Source: Pictodentalium vernedei (Eukaryota; Mollusca; Scaphopoda; Dentaliida; Dentaliidae). Taken from it: a DNA stretch of 64,000 bases. The stretch spans positions 30,519,128 through 30,583,127 of the forward strand of contig CM062294.1 of assembly GCA_031216915.1 (NCBI GenBank), in the 5' to 3' direction. The notes under the pieces are model-generated. The model made no database searches. It worked only from the letters and a program-made list of their open reading frames with translations, and had not been told where the DNA came from. Shown here piece by piece: positions 33,027 through 44,940 of the stretch (positions within the stretch are counted from its first letter, which is position 1; the number at the start of each line of letters is the position of its first letter). The translations under genes and the position numbers were made by a program.

Positions 33027-33656
33027 GTTCATTTTGTCATAAAGTAATATAACTTCAAAAATATTAAAACAACATTGAATTCCATAGAAATAATTTACAA
33101 CAGAAATCGATTTACCGACCTGCGCCCGTGCTTCTTTGTTTTGAAAAATATCTATCCGCCAGTGCCAGACCTTTGAATTATTTCTATTATAAAAACATTA
33201 ATTATCTGTCGATTAGTTTTGCGCATTGTCATGAGTTTGATTTCCAACAGTCTTCAGCCAGTGAACACAAGTCATTCAAATGCCATCAAACATTAACAGT
33301 AGAAATACCGCTAAAGTTTGATGACATTTGAATGGTTGTTTTCCACTAATCACTGAGTGAATCCATCTCAGTCACAGTGATTGGCCAGTTTGGCCTCATC
33401 AACAGATGAAGTAAAGGTATTTAAACGCTTTGGGATAATTGGAAAATCGAATTCACCTGCTTCCTGAAGAAGGGCATTTAACCCGAAACGTCGAGGCAAC
33501 GACAGTGCGCTCTATTTATTTCATCAACATTTTCATTAGGTATTCACATTTCATTTATTCGTTCATTTTCATTTTTGCTTCATTTTTTCATCACTTTTTC
33601 ATCATTTTGACTTGTTCTAATAATTATTTATTTCAGCCTAAATTAAGTCCGGGAAA

Positions 33657-35006
33657 ATGGCTAAAAATTCCACAAATGTTAAATCTGTTAACCGCCAAGA
33701 GCGGCAAAAAGACCCGGCATATTCGGCTCATGCACAATTGGTAAAATCCCTTTACCACATTCTACAACTATTTCACCATTTGGCATTTTTAGAGGACTGT
33801 TTGGCACAGAAAGTCCTCCCAAAATCATTTCAAAAAACAGTGGACGAGCGCAATAAAACCTTTCGGCCGGCTCTGCCAACCATTTATATTTCGGACGCGC
33901 TCAACAATTTAACCAAAAAATGGGCTTTTGAAGTTATACAAACATTGGTAGATTATTACAAAAAAACTCTAAAAGAAAAACAAGACCTGGTTCTTTCGGC
34001 TCCTTTTCTAAAACCCCAGGACTTTCCACGAGCACGGAATACGGCAGTTAAATGGGGACAGAAGAATTTTGGTAATCGACTACAAGAAAGTACTATTGAC
34101 AAATTTTATTCTCTTTCGGATCAACTTCTGTCCCAGTTCAAAAAACCAGCGGTCATTAGCCAGACCTCTTTCAATCAACGTGCTCGTTCTAAATCGCCGG
34201 TGGCCCGCCAGCAAATTTCATTTTCTACTTCCAGAGAAACTCCATCGAAAAGAAAAAGACGAGAAACCATCTCTCCAACAGCACCAGCGACCAAAAAACC
34301 ATCATTTACAGCACGTTGCTCCACAACACCGGAATCGCCATCGTACGCCAGCATAGTCAAAACACCACCTCAAAAGAAGCCATCTACAAACGGCAAGTCG
34401 TCATTCTACCGATTCTGGAAATCTGGTGAAAACAAGAACAGCTGGACCCTGCCAGTCAAGCCAAACAAACCTGTTTGGATCATCGGATCATCGAACATCT
34501 CAAGGATTGATGCCAACCCTCCACCCAACACGTTCATCGCATCATACTCTGGTGGAACCTTAAATCACATTCGTCAGATGGCTAAGAACATGGAAAAAGA
34601 GAAAGATCGACAACATCCCAAAGCAATTTTATTCAACGTTGGGGTCAACAATAGAGAAGACTGGCGCATAGACGTGCAGAACAGAAAAAAGATTGGTCAC
34701 ACATCAACAGGCAGACTGGGTAATATGATAAGCAATTTCCGCAAATGTTACCCTAATACAAAACTTCTTTTTCAGGAACATAATTTTTCTTCTAGTTTAT
34801 GTTCTAGGGACCAACAAAATTTGACTGTGATCAACGAGGCTGCGAAGTCAACAAAGAACTTGGAGATAATCCCGGCAATTCCAGCAAGCCAGTTTAAATG
34901 TTGCCCAGGTGATCCCATCCACTGGTCGACGGAAACAGCGAATAAAATCTACCAAGGATGGCTGCCACGCATAGAACCATACATCAAAGAGCAGCCTTTA
35001 AACTAA
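33657..35006 (+). CDS. PLE ORF1, unit 2
   Basis: 449 residues, identical to the unit 1 protein, including the SGNH-like blocks and the TTTAAAC heptamer before the stop. The ATG is used in the same strong context. Confidence 0.88.
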   Translation: MAKNSTNVKSVNRQERQKDPAYSAHAQLVKSLYHILQLFHHLAFLEDCLAQKVLPKSFQKTVDERNKTFRPALPTIYISDALNNLTKKWAFEVIQTLVDYYKKTLKEKQDLVLSAPFLKPQDFPRARNTAVKWGQKNFGNRLQESTIDKFYSLSDQLLSQFKKPAVISQTSFNQRARSKSPVARQQISFSTSRETPSKRKRRETISPTAPATKKPSFTARCSTTPESPSYASIVKTPPQKKPSTNGKSSFYRFWKSGENKNSWTLPVKPNKPVWIIGSSNISRIDANPPPNTFIASYSGGTLNHIRQMAKNMEKEKDRQHPKAILFNVGVNNREDWRIDVQNRKKIGHTSTGRLGNMISNFRKCYPNTKLLFQEHNFSSSLCSRDQQNLTVINEAAKSTKNLEIIPAIPASQFKCCPGDPIHWSTETANKIYQGWLPRIEPYIKEQPLN

Positions 35007-37372
35007 TTACAGAAGAAGGCATCAGCCATGGAGAAAAAGTAGGACTAGGAACTGAAATAGTCAACTTGGTTCCTGATCTAAAATTAACTGAAGGTGAGAA
35101 GGATCTACTCAGGTATGGTTTAACTTTCGTTCCCGCCCCAGCCCCATTAAAACCTAATCCCAAAACCGTAGATTTTGGGACAGGTGCAGTTGTCATGGAT
35201 GATTACAGTTACATTAACGAAATGAACGGTGGTCCAGCAAGCCAACAATTTTTTAGGGCAACAGCATTGGCAGATAAATTTCGAAATTCAACAGGCTCAA
35301 AGGACCTCTTTGCCAATCCAACCGGGTGGTGCCCATCACCTCGGAAAGTTAAACCTGAAATTAATGAGATTTCTCAAAAAGTTAAAGAACAAGTAAGCCA
35401 AATCCCGGAATCATTTTTGAAAGACAAACAAAATTTGAACCAAATCGAAAGAAACGCCCTGAAGACGCTAAAAAACAACAAACAAATTATCATCAAGCCT
35501 TGTGACAAAGGATCTGCTACAGTTCTGATGTCAAAAGATAATTATATTAAAGAAGCTGAACGCCAGTTAAATAATCCAAAATATTACAAACCTTTAGAAG
35601 CACCAATCTGGCAAGAAAATTGTTCAAAATTTAATGGAATTCTAAAAAGCTTGCTGGACCACGACTTCATTGAGAAAAAACATGTCGAGTATTTAATTGC
35701 AGAGAGGGATTCAAACAATCGTAAGTTTTACCTCTTGCCTAAAATACATAAACCACTCAGCAGTTGGAGTGACGAATTTACCCCTCCTGGTCGGCCTATT
35801 GTCAGCGACTGTGGCTCGGAATCTTACCACATTTCACAGTATATTGATTTTTATTTAAAACCAATTGCTTGCCGCCATCCGAGCTTCCTCAAAGACACTG
35901 AGGACTTTTTAATGAAAATTAACAAATTGCAGGTTCCTTCCGACAGTCTCCTCATTACCCTAGACATTGAAAGTATGTATACTAACATTGGTATTGACGC
36001 TGGTCTAGAGGCAATAAAAAAATCATTCAAAAGGTACGATGACCCAAACAGACCATCGGAAGAAATCCTGCAATTGTTAGAATTATCATTGAAAGGTAAC
36101 GACTTTGAATTTAACAATAAATTTTACCTCCAAGTAAGTGGATGTAGTATGGGTAAAAAATTCAGTCCAAATTTTGCTAATATTTTTGTTGCAGAATGGG
36201 AAAGAGGTGCTCTTGCTAAAGCAAGAAAACAGCCATTATGTTATCATAGGTTCCAAGACGACATTTTTATCATATGGCCCCATGGCCGTGATGACTTCAA
36301 CGAATTCTTGGAGATCCTGAACAACCACGATGAATCCATTAAATTACAGCCCTGCATTTCAGAAAATACCATTGATTTTCTGGATGTGACTGTATTCAAG
36401 GGCCCTCAGTTCCGGCATAGCAACGTACTAGACACAAAAGTCTTTTTTAAACCGACCGATTCTCACCAACTTCTCCATAGAGCTTCTTACCACCCACCCA
36501 AACTATTCAATGGGTTGGTAAAATCTCAAATCATTCGATTCCATAGAAATTGTACGAACAGAAGCGACCTCAATCACGCATGTTCAATTCTTTTCAAAAC
36601 ACTTGTTAAACGCGGTTACTCAAAACGACTTTTGCGAAAAATTAAATCTGATACAATCCGTGAGATAGAGACACCCATTCGGGACTCTGAGCCAACGCAC
36701 CCCACGAAAATTCGGCATAACCGCCCTGTTCTGGGAAATGGATCAGTAAATCTATGTCAACGCAAAATTTGTTACATACATCGTATGAACTACATGAATA
36801 CCGGTAAAACATTCTTTAGCGAACAAACCCGTATGTTTTACCAAGTTAGAAACAGCTTCAACTGTGATTCTGAAAACATCATTTATTTAATCACATGTAA
36901 ATTATGCCATATCCAATATGTCGGCCAGACGAAAAACCCTCTGCGCGTCAGAATGCAAAACCATTTATCAAATATCCGTTTAGATTCAGGAAAGGCAGTC
37001 TCAGACCACTTTAACCTCCCGGGTCATGACATTAAGTCACATTTTAGTTTCCAACCCATTGAGCAAATTCCGTTTTTGGACGATGATGAAACCACAACAG
37101 ACAAACGACTTGAGCGTGAAAACTATTGGATTGGTAAGCTCAGGACCTATCTCCCATACGGACTCAATAGAGAGTACTCTGGGTTGCCAAATAAAATTAT
37201 TTGTTTTCCTTTGGTTTATAATCGACGCAATGTGGAAATTGCAAAAATTTTCAAAAACAACTTTACGGAATTAAACACAAAACTGCCAGAAGCCATTAAC
37301 AAACGATGCATCATAGCTTATAAGAAAAATCCCAGTCTTCGAAACATTCTTGTGAAAGCACTTCTGAGATGA
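34958..37372 (+). CDS. PLE ORF2, unit 2
   Basis: 804 residues, identical to the unit 1 protein. The catalytic FQDD box and GIY-YIG residues are intact. The following microsatellite begins 122 bp after the stop. Confidence 0.95.
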   Translation: MAATHRTIHQRAAFKLITEEGISHGEKVGLGTEIVNLVPDLKLTEGEKDLLRYGLTFVPAPAPLKPNPKTVDFGTGAVVMDDYSYINEMNGGPASQQFFRATALADKFRNSTGSKDLFANPTGWCPSPRKVKPEINEISQKVKEQVSQIPESFLKDKQNLNQIERNALKTLKNNKQIIIKPCDKGSATVLMSKDNYIKEAERQLNNPKYYKPLEAPIWQENCSKFNGILKSLLDHDFIEKKHVEYLIAERDSNNRKFYLLPKIHKPLSSWSDEFTPPGRPIVSDCGSESYHISQYIDFYLKPIACRHPSFLKDTEDFLMKINKLQVPSDSLLITLDIESMYTNIGIDAGLEAIKKSFKRYDDPNRPSEEILQLLELSLKGNDFEFNNKFYLQVSGCSMGKKFSPNFANIFVAEWERGALAKARKQPLCYHRFQDDIFIIWPHGRDDFNEFLEILNNHDESIKLQPCISENTIDFLDVTVFKGPQFRHSNVLDTKVFFKPTDSHQLLHRASYHPPKLFNGLVKSQIIRFHRNCTNRSDLNHACSILFKTLVKRGYSKRLLRKIKSDTIREIETPIRDSEPTHPTKIRHNRPVLGNGSVNLCQRKICYIHRMNYMNTGKTFFSEQTRMFYQVRNSFNCDSENIIYLITCKLCHIQYVGQTKNPLRVRMQNHLSNIRLDSGKAVSDHFNLPGHDIKSHFSFQPIEQIPFLDDDETTTDKRLERENYWIGKLRTYLPYGLNREYSGLPNKIICFPLVYNRRNVEIAKIFKNNFTELNTKLPEAINKRCIIAYKKNPSLRNILVKALLR

Positions 37373-37494
37373 GTTCATTTTGTCATAAAGTAATATAACT
37401 TCAAAAATATTAAAACAACATTGAATTCCATAGAAATAATTTACAACAGAAATCGATTTACCGACCTGCGCCCGTGCTTCTTTGTTTTGAAAAA

Positions 37495-37905
<411 letters not shown>

Positions 37906-39728
37906 ACATGTCGAGTATTTAATTGCAGAGAGGGATTCAAACAATCGTAAGTTTTACCTCTTGCCTAAAATACATAAACCACGCAGCAGTTGGAGTGACG
38001 AATTTACCCCTCCTGGTCGGCCTATTGTCAGCGACTGTGGCTCGGAATCTTACCACATTTCACAGTATATTGATTTTTATTTAAAACCAATTGCTTCTCG
38101 CCATCCGAGCTTCCTCAAAGACACTGAGGACTTTTTAATGAAAATTAACAAATTGCAGGTTCCTTCCGACAGTCTCCTCATTACCCTAGACATTGAAAGT
38201 ATGTATACTAACATTGGTATTGACGCTGGTCTAGAGGCAATAAAAAAATCATTCAAAAGGTACGATGACCCAAACAGGCCATCGGAAGAAATCCTGCAAT
38301 TGTTAGAATTATCATTGAAAGGTAACGATTTTGAATTTAACAATAAATTTTACCTCCAAATAAGTGGATGTAGTATGGGTAAAAAATTCAGTCCAAATTT
38401 TGCTAATATTTTTGTTGCAGAATGGGAGAGAGGTGCTCTTGCTAAAGCAAGAAAACAGCCATTATGTTATCACAGGTTCCAAGACGACATTTTCATCATA
38501 TGGCCCCATGGCCGTGATGACTTCAACGAATTCTTGGAAATCCTGAACACCCACGATGAATCCATTAAATTACAGCCCTGCATTTCAGAAAATACCATTG
38601 ATTTTCTGGATGTGACTGTATTCAAGGGCCCTCAGTTCCGGCATAGCAACGTACTAGACACAAAAGTCTTTTTTAAACCGACCGATTCCCACCAACTTCT
38701 CCATAGAGCTTCCTACCACCCACCCAAACTATTCAATGGGTTGGTAAAATCTCAAATCATTCGATTCCATAGAAATTGTACGAACAGAAGCGACCTCAAT
38801 CACGCATGTTCAATTCTTTTCAAAACACTTGTTAAACGCGGTTACTCAAAACGACTTTTGCGAAAAATTAAATCTGATACAATCCGTGAGATAGAGACAC
38901 CCATTCGGGACTCTGAGCCAATGCACCCCACGAAAATTCGGCATAACCGCCCTGTTCTGGGAAATGGATCAGTAAATCTATGTCAACGCAAAATTTGTTA
39001 CATACATCGTATGAACTACATGAATACCGGTAAAACATTTTTTAACGAACAAACTCGTATGTTTTACCAAGTTAGAAACAGCTTCAACTGTGATTCTGAA
39101 AACATCATTTATTTAATCACATGTAAATTATGCCACATCCAATATGTCGGCCAGACGAAAAACCCTCTGCGCGTCAGAATGCAAAACCATTTATCAAATA
39201 TCCGTTTAGATTCAGGAAAGGCAGTCTCAGACCACTTTAACCTCCCGGGTCATGACATTAAGTCACATTTCAGTTTTCAACCCATTGAGCAAATTCCGTT
39301 TTTGGACGATGATGAAACCACAACAGACAAACGACTTGAGCGTGAAAACTATTGGATTGGTAAGCTCAGGACCTATCTCCCATACGGACTCAATAGAGAG
39401 TACTCTGGGTTGCCAAATAAAATTATTTGTTTTCCTCTGGTTTATAATCGACGCAATGTCGAAATTGCAAAAATTTTCAAACACAACTTTACGGAATTAA
39501 ACACAAAACTGCCAGAAGCCATTAACAAACGATGCATCATAGCTTATAAGAAAAATCCCAGTCTTCGAAACATTCTTGTGAAAGCACTTCTGAGATGAGT
39601 TCATTTTGTCATAAAGTCATATAACTTCAAAAATATTAAAACAACATTGAATTCCATAGAAATAATTTACAACAGAAATCGATTTACCGACCTGCGCCCG
39701 TGCTTCTTTGTTTTGAAAAATATCTATC
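37906..39728 (+). mobile_element. PLE unit 3, 5'-truncated
   Basis: Same truncation point as units 0 and 9. It matches unit 9 at a constant offset of 23,075 bp. Confidence 0.92.
37907..39598 (+). pseudogene. 5'-truncated PLE ORF2, unit 3
   Basis: The frame runs from the equivalent of residue 242 to the stop, with no in-frame ATG at the left edge. It carries KHNF near the C-terminus, shared only with unit 9. The core reverse transcriptase and GIY-YIG motifs are unbroken. Confidence 0.92.
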
Positions 39729-40217
39729 CGCCAGTGCCAGACCTTTGAATTATTTCTATTATAAAAACATTAATTATCTGTCGATTAGTTTTGCGCATTG
39801 TCATGAGTTTGATTTCCAACAGTCTTCAGCCAGTGAACACAAGTCATTCAAATGCCATCAAACATTAACAGAAGAAATACCGCTAAAGTTTGATGACATT
39901 TGAATGGTTGTTTTCCACTAATCACTGAGTGAATCCATCTCAGTCACAGTGATTGGCCAGTTTGGCCTCATCAACAGATGAAGTAAAGGTATTTAAACGC
40001 TTTGGGATAATTGGAAAATCGAATTCACCTGCTTCCTGAAGAAGGGCATTTAACCCGAAACGTCGAGGCAACGACAGTGCGCTCTATTTATTTCATCAAC
40101 ATTTTCATTAGGTATTCACATTTCATTTATTCGTTCATTTTCATTTTTGCATCATTTTTTCATCATTTTGACTTGTACTAATAATTATTTTTTTCAGCCT
40201 AAATTAAGTAAGGGAAA

Positions 40218-41567
40218 ATGGCTAAAAATTCCACAAATGTTAAATCTGTTAACCGCCAAGAGCGGCAAAAAGACCCGGCATATTCGGCTCATGCACAATT
40301 GGTAAAATCCCTTTACCAAATTCTTCAATTATTTCACCATTTGGCATTTCTCGAGGACTGTTTGGCACAGAAAGTCCTCCCAAAATCATTCCAAAAAACA
40401 GTGGACGAGCGCAACAAAACTTTTCGGCCGGCTCTGCCAACCATTTATATTTCGGACGCGCTCAACAATCTTACAAAAAAATGGGCTTTTGAAGTTATAA
40501 AAACTTTGGTGGACTATTACAAAAAAACTCTAAAAGAAAAACAAGACCTGGTTCTTTCGGCTCCTTTTCTAAAACCCCAGGACTTTCCACGAGCACGGAA
40601 TACGGCAGTTAAATGGGGACAGAAGAATTTTGGTAATCGACTACAAGAAAGTACTATTGACAAATTTTATTCTCTTTCGGATCAACTTCTGTCCCAGTTC
40701 AAAAAACCAGCGGTCATTAGCCAGACCTCTTTCAATCAACGTGCTCGTTCTAAATCGCCGGTGGCCCGCCAGCAAATTTCATTTTCTACTTCCAGAGAAA
40801 CTCCATCGAAAAGAAAAAGACGAGAAACCATCTCTCCAACAGCACCAGCGACCAAAAAACCATCATTTACAGCACGTTGCTCGACAACACCGGAATCGCC
40901 ATCGTACGCCAGCATAGTCAAAACACCACCTCAAAAGAAGCCATCTACAAACGGCAAGTCGTCATTCTACCGATTCTGGAAATCTGGTGAAAACAAGAAC
41001 AGCTGGACCCTGCCAGTCAAGCCAAACAAACCTGTTTGGATCATCGGATCATCGAACATCTCAAGGATTGATGCCAACCCTCCACCCAACACGTTCATCG
41101 CATCATACTCTGGTGGAACCTTAAATCACATTCGTCAGATGGCTAAGAACATGGAAAAAGAGAAAGATCGACAACATCCCAAAGCAATTTTATTTAACGT
41201 TGGTGTCAACAATAGAGAAGACTGGCGCACAGACGTGCAGAACAGAAAAAAGATTGGTCACACATCAACAGGCAGACTGGGTAATATGATAAGCAATTTC
41301 CGCAAATGTTACCCTAATACAAAACTTCTTTTTCAGGAACATAATTTTTCTTCTAGTTTATGTTCTAGGGACCAACAAAATTTGACTGTGATCAACGAGG
41401 CTGCGAAGTCAACAAAGAACTTGGAGATAATCCCGGAAATTCCAGCAAGCCAGTTTAAATGTTGCCCAGGTGATCCCATCCACTGGTCGACGGAAACAGC
41501 GAATAAAATCTACCAAGGATGGCTGCCACGCATAGAACCATACATCAAAGAGCAGCCTTTAAACTAA
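40218..41567 (+). CDS. PLE ORF1, unit 4
   Basis: 449 residues. It differs from units 1-2 at a few positions (YQILQ, EVIKTL, RTDVQN, IIPEIP) and so forms a second subfamily. The SGNH-like blocks and terminal heptamer are intact. Confidence 0.88.
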   Translation: MAKNSTNVKSVNRQERQKDPAYSAHAQLVKSLYQILQLFHHLAFLEDCLAQKVLPKSFQKTVDERNKTFRPALPTIYISDALNNLTKKWAFEVIKTLVDYYKKTLKEKQDLVLSAPFLKPQDFPRARNTAVKWGQKNFGNRLQESTIDKFYSLSDQLLSQFKKPAVISQTSFNQRARSKSPVARQQISFSTSRETPSKRKRRETISPTAPATKKPSFTARCSTTPESPSYASIVKTPPQKKPSTNGKSSFYRFWKSGENKNSWTLPVKPNKPVWIIGSSNISRIDANPPPNTFIASYSGGTLNHIRQMAKNMEKEKDRQHPKAILFNVGVNNREDWRTDVQNRKKIGHTSTGRLGNMISNFRKCYPNTKLLFQEHNFSSSLCSRDQQNLTVINEAAKSTKNLEIIPEIPASQFKCCPGDPIHWSTETANKIYQGWLPRIEPYIKEQPLN

Positions 41568-43933
41568 TTACAGAAGAAGGCATCAGCCATGGAGAAAAAG
41601 TAGGACTAGGAACCGAAATAGTCAACTTGGTTCCTGATCTAAAATTAACTGAAGGTGAGAAGGATCTACTCAGGTATGGTTTAACTTTCGTTCCCGCCCC
41701 AGCCCCATTAAAACCTAATCCCAAAACCGTAGATTTTGGGACAGGTGCAGTTGTCATGGATGATTACAGTTACATTAACGAAATGAACGGTGGTCCAGCA
41801 AGCCAACAATTTTTTAGGGCAACAGCATTGGCAGATAAATTTCGAAATTCAACAGGCTCAAAGGACCTCTTTGCCAATCCAACCGGGTGGTGCCCATCAC
41901 CTCGGAAAGTTAAACCTGAAATTAATGAGATTTCTCAAAAAGTTAAAGAACAAGTAAGCCAAATCCCGGAATCATTTTTGAAAGACAAACAAAATTTGAA
42001 CCAAATCGAAAGAAACGCCCTGAAGACGCTAAAAAACAACAAACAAATTATCATCAAGCCTTGTGACAAAGGATCTGCTACAGTTCTGATGTCAAAAGAT
42101 AATTATATTAAAGAAGCTGAACGCCAGTTAAATAATCCAAAATATTACAAACCTTTAGAAGCACCAATCTGGCAAGAAAATTGTTCAAAATTTAATGGAA
42201 TTCTAAAAAGCTTGCTGGACCACGACTTCATTGAGAAAAAACATGTCGAGTATTTAATTGCAGAGAGGGATTCAAACAATCGTAAGTTTTACCTCTTGCC
42301 TAAAATACATAAACCACTCAGCAGTTGGAGTGACGAATTTACCCCTCCTGGTCGGCCCATTGTCAGCGATTGTGGCTCGGAATCTTACCACATTTCACAG
42401 TATATTGATTTTTATTTAAAACCAATTGCTTGCCGCCATCCGAGCTTCCTCAAAGACACTGAGGACTTTTTAATGAAAATTAACAAATTGCAGGTTCCTT
42501 CCGACAGTCTCCTCATTACCCTAGACATTGAAAGTATGTATACTAACATTGGTATTGACGCTGGTCTAGAGGCAATAAAAAAATCATTCAAAAGGTACGA
42601 TGACCCAAACAGGCCATCGGAAGAAATCCTGCAATTGTTAGAATTATCATTGAAAGGTAACGACTTTGAATTTAACAATAAATTTTACCTCCAAGTAAGT
42701 GGATGTAGTATGGGTAAAAAATTCAGTCCAAATTTTGCTAATATTTTTGTTGCAGAATGGGAAAGAGGTGCTCTTGCTAAAGCAAGAAAACAGCCATTAT
42801 GTTATCATAGGTTCCAAGACGACATTTTTATCATATGGCCCCATGGCCGTGATGACTTCAACGAATTCTTGGAGATCCTGAACAACCACGATGAATCCAT
42901 TAAATTACAGCCCTGCATTTCAGAAAATACCATTGATTTTCTGGATGTGACTGTATTCAAGGGCCCTCAGTTCCGGCATAGCAACGTACTAGACACAAAA
43001 GTCTTTTTTAAACCGACCGATTCTCACCAACTTCTCCATAGAGCTTCTTACCACCCACCCAAACTATTCAATGGGTTGGTAAAATCTCAAATCATTCGAT
43101 TCCATAGAAATTGTACGAACAGAAGCGACCTCAATCACGCATGTTCAATTCTTTTCAAAACACTTGTTAAACGCGGTTACTCAAAACGACTTTTGCGAAA
43201 AATTAAATCTGATACAATCCGTGAGATAGAGACACCCATTCGGGACTCTGAGCCAACGCACCCCACGAAAATTCGGCATAACCGCCCTGTTCTGGGAAAT
43301 GGATCAGTAAATCTATGTCAACGCAAAATTTGTTACATACATCGTATGAACTACATGAATACCGGTAAAACATTCTTTAGCGAACAAACCCGTATGTTTT
43401 ACCAAGTTAGAAACAGCTTCAACTGTGATTCTGAAAACATCATTTATTTAATCACATGTAAATTATGCCACATCCAATATGTCGGCCAGACGAAAAACCC
43501 TCTGCGCGTCAGAATGCAAAACCATTTATCAAATATCCGTTTAGATTCAGGAAAGGCAGTCTCAGACCACTTTAACCTCCCGGGTCATGACATTAAGTCA
43601 CATTTTAGTTTCCAACCCATTGAGCAAATTCCGTTTTTGGACGATGATGAAACCACAACAGACAAACGACTTGAGCGTGAAAACTATTGGATTGGTAAGC
43701 TCAGGACCTATCTCCCATACGGACTCAATAGAGAGTACTCTGGGTTGCCAAATAAAATTATTTGTTTTCCTTTGGTTTATAATCGACGCAATGTGGAAAT
43801 TGCAAAAATTTTCAAAAACAACTTTACGGAATTAAACACAAAACTGCCAGAAGCCATTAACAAACGATGCATCATAGCTTATAAGAAAAATCCCAGTCTT
43901 CGAAACATTCTTGTGAAAGCACTTCTGAGATGA
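41519..43933 (+). CDS. PLE ORF2, unit 4
   Basis: 804 residues with the same protein sequence as in units 1-2, while its ORF1 belongs to a different subgroup. This suggests exchange between units within the array. Confidence 0.95.
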   Translation: MAATHRTIHQRAAFKLITEEGISHGEKVGLGTEIVNLVPDLKLTEGEKDLLRYGLTFVPAPAPLKPNPKTVDFGTGAVVMDDYSYINEMNGGPASQQFFRATALADKFRNSTGSKDLFANPTGWCPSPRKVKPEINEISQKVKEQVSQIPESFLKDKQNLNQIERNALKTLKNNKQIIIKPCDKGSATVLMSKDNYIKEAERQLNNPKYYKPLEAPIWQENCSKFNGILKSLLDHDFIEKKHVEYLIAERDSNNRKFYLLPKIHKPLSSWSDEFTPPGRPIVSDCGSESYHISQYIDFYLKPIACRHPSFLKDTEDFLMKINKLQVPSDSLLITLDIESMYTNIGIDAGLEAIKKSFKRYDDPNRPSEEILQLLELSLKGNDFEFNNKFYLQVSGCSMGKKFSPNFANIFVAEWERGALAKARKQPLCYHRFQDDIFIIWPHGRDDFNEFLEILNNHDESIKLQPCISENTIDFLDVTVFKGPQFRHSNVLDTKVFFKPTDSHQLLHRASYHPPKLFNGLVKSQIIRFHRNCTNRSDLNHACSILFKTLVKRGYSKRLLRKIKSDTIREIETPIRDSEPTHPTKIRHNRPVLGNGSVNLCQRKICYIHRMNYMNTGKTFFSEQTRMFYQVRNSFNCDSENIIYLITCKLCHIQYVGQTKNPLRVRMQNHLSNIRLDSGKAVSDHFNLPGHDIKSHFSFQPIEQIPFLDDDETTTDKRLERENYWIGKLRTYLPYGLNREYSGLPNKIICFPLVYNRRNVEIAKIFKNNFTELNTKLPEAINKRCIIAYKKNPSLRNILVKALLR

Positions 43934-44552
43934 GTTCATTTTGCCATAAAGTCATATAACTTCAAAAATATTAAAACAACATTGAATTCCATAGAAATAA
44001 TTTACAACAGAAATCGATTTACCGACCTGCGCCCGTGCTTCTTTGTTTTGAAAAATATCTATCCGCCAGTGCCAGACCTTTGAATTATTTCTATTATAAA
44101 AACATTAATTATCTGTCGATTAGTTTTGCGCATTGTCATGAGTTTGATTTCCAACAGTCTTCAGCCAGTGAACACAAGTCATTCAAATGCCATCAAACAT
44201 TAACAGTAGAAATACCGCTAAAGTTTGATGACATTTGAATGGTTGTTTTCCACTAATCACTGAGTGAATCCATCTCAGTCACAGTGATTGGCCAGTTTGG
44301 CCTCATCAACAGATGAAGTAAAGGTATTTAAACGCTTTGGGATAATTGGAAAATCGAATTCACCTGCTTCCTGAAGAAGGGCATTTAACCCGAAACGTCG
44401 AGGCAACGACAGTGCGCTCTATTTATTTCATCAACATTTTCATTAGGTATTCACATTTCATTTATTCGTTCATTTTCATTTTTGCATCATTTTTTCATCA
44501 TTTTGACTTGTACTAATAATTATTTTTTTCAGCCTAAATTAAGTCCGGGAAA

Positions 44553-44940
44553 ATGGCTAAAAATTCCACAAATGTTAAATCTGTTAACCGCCAAGAGCGG
44601 CAAAAAGACCCGGCATATTCGGCTCATGCACAATTGGTAAAATCCCTTTACCAAATTCTTCAATTATTTCACCATTTGGCATTTCTCGAGGACTGTTTGG
44701 CACAGAAAGTCCTCCCAAAATCATTCTAGTTTATGTTCCAGGGACCAACAAAATTTGACTGTTATCAACGAAGCTGCGAAGTCTACAAAGAATTTAGAGA
44801 TAATCCCGGCAATTCCAGCAAGCCAGTTTAAATGTTGCCCAGGTGATCCCATCCACTGGTCGACGGAAACAGCGAACAGAATCTACCAAGGATGGCTGCC
44901 ACGCATAGAACCATACATCAAAGAGCAGCCTTTAAACTAA
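44553..44940 (+). pseudogene. PLE ORF1 with 962-bp internal deletion, unit 5
   Basis: The ATG is preserved, but after 58 codons a TAG (44727-44729) is created at the deletion junction. The 61-codon remnant at 44755-44940 keeps the last SGNH-like block (DPIHWS) and the TTTAAAC heptamer. The junction shares TTC on both sides, consistent with microhomology-mediated deletion. ORF2 could now be reached only by internal or re-initiation. Confidence 0.92.

Larger units (their letters stand above)
28811..33156 (+). mobile_element. PLE unit 1, full length, 4346 bp
   Basis: The unit is defined from the CGCC start after CTATC to the next such boundary. In order it contains two hairpins, a TATA-like box, a hammerhead-like core, a probable 5'UTR intron, ORF1, the overlapping ORF2 and a 130-bp 3' region. 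It is followed directly by another unit with no target duplication or spacer, so the 3' end of one copy acts as the upstream region of the next, as in the pseudo-LTR arrangement known for PLEs. Confidence 0.95.
33157..37494 (+). mobile_element. PLE unit 2, full length
   Basis: Nearly or fully identical to unit 1; the predicted proteins are the same. It ends in the TATC tract at 37495 instead of the CTATC|CGCC junction. Confidence 0.95.
39729..44063 (+). mobile_element. PLE unit 4, full length, 4335 bp
   Basis: It is 11 bp shorter than the standard unit because of a deletion inside the 5'UTR intron. AAGTAAGGG just before the ORF1 ATG (instead of AAGTCCGGG) is shared with unit 10. Confidence 0.95.
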
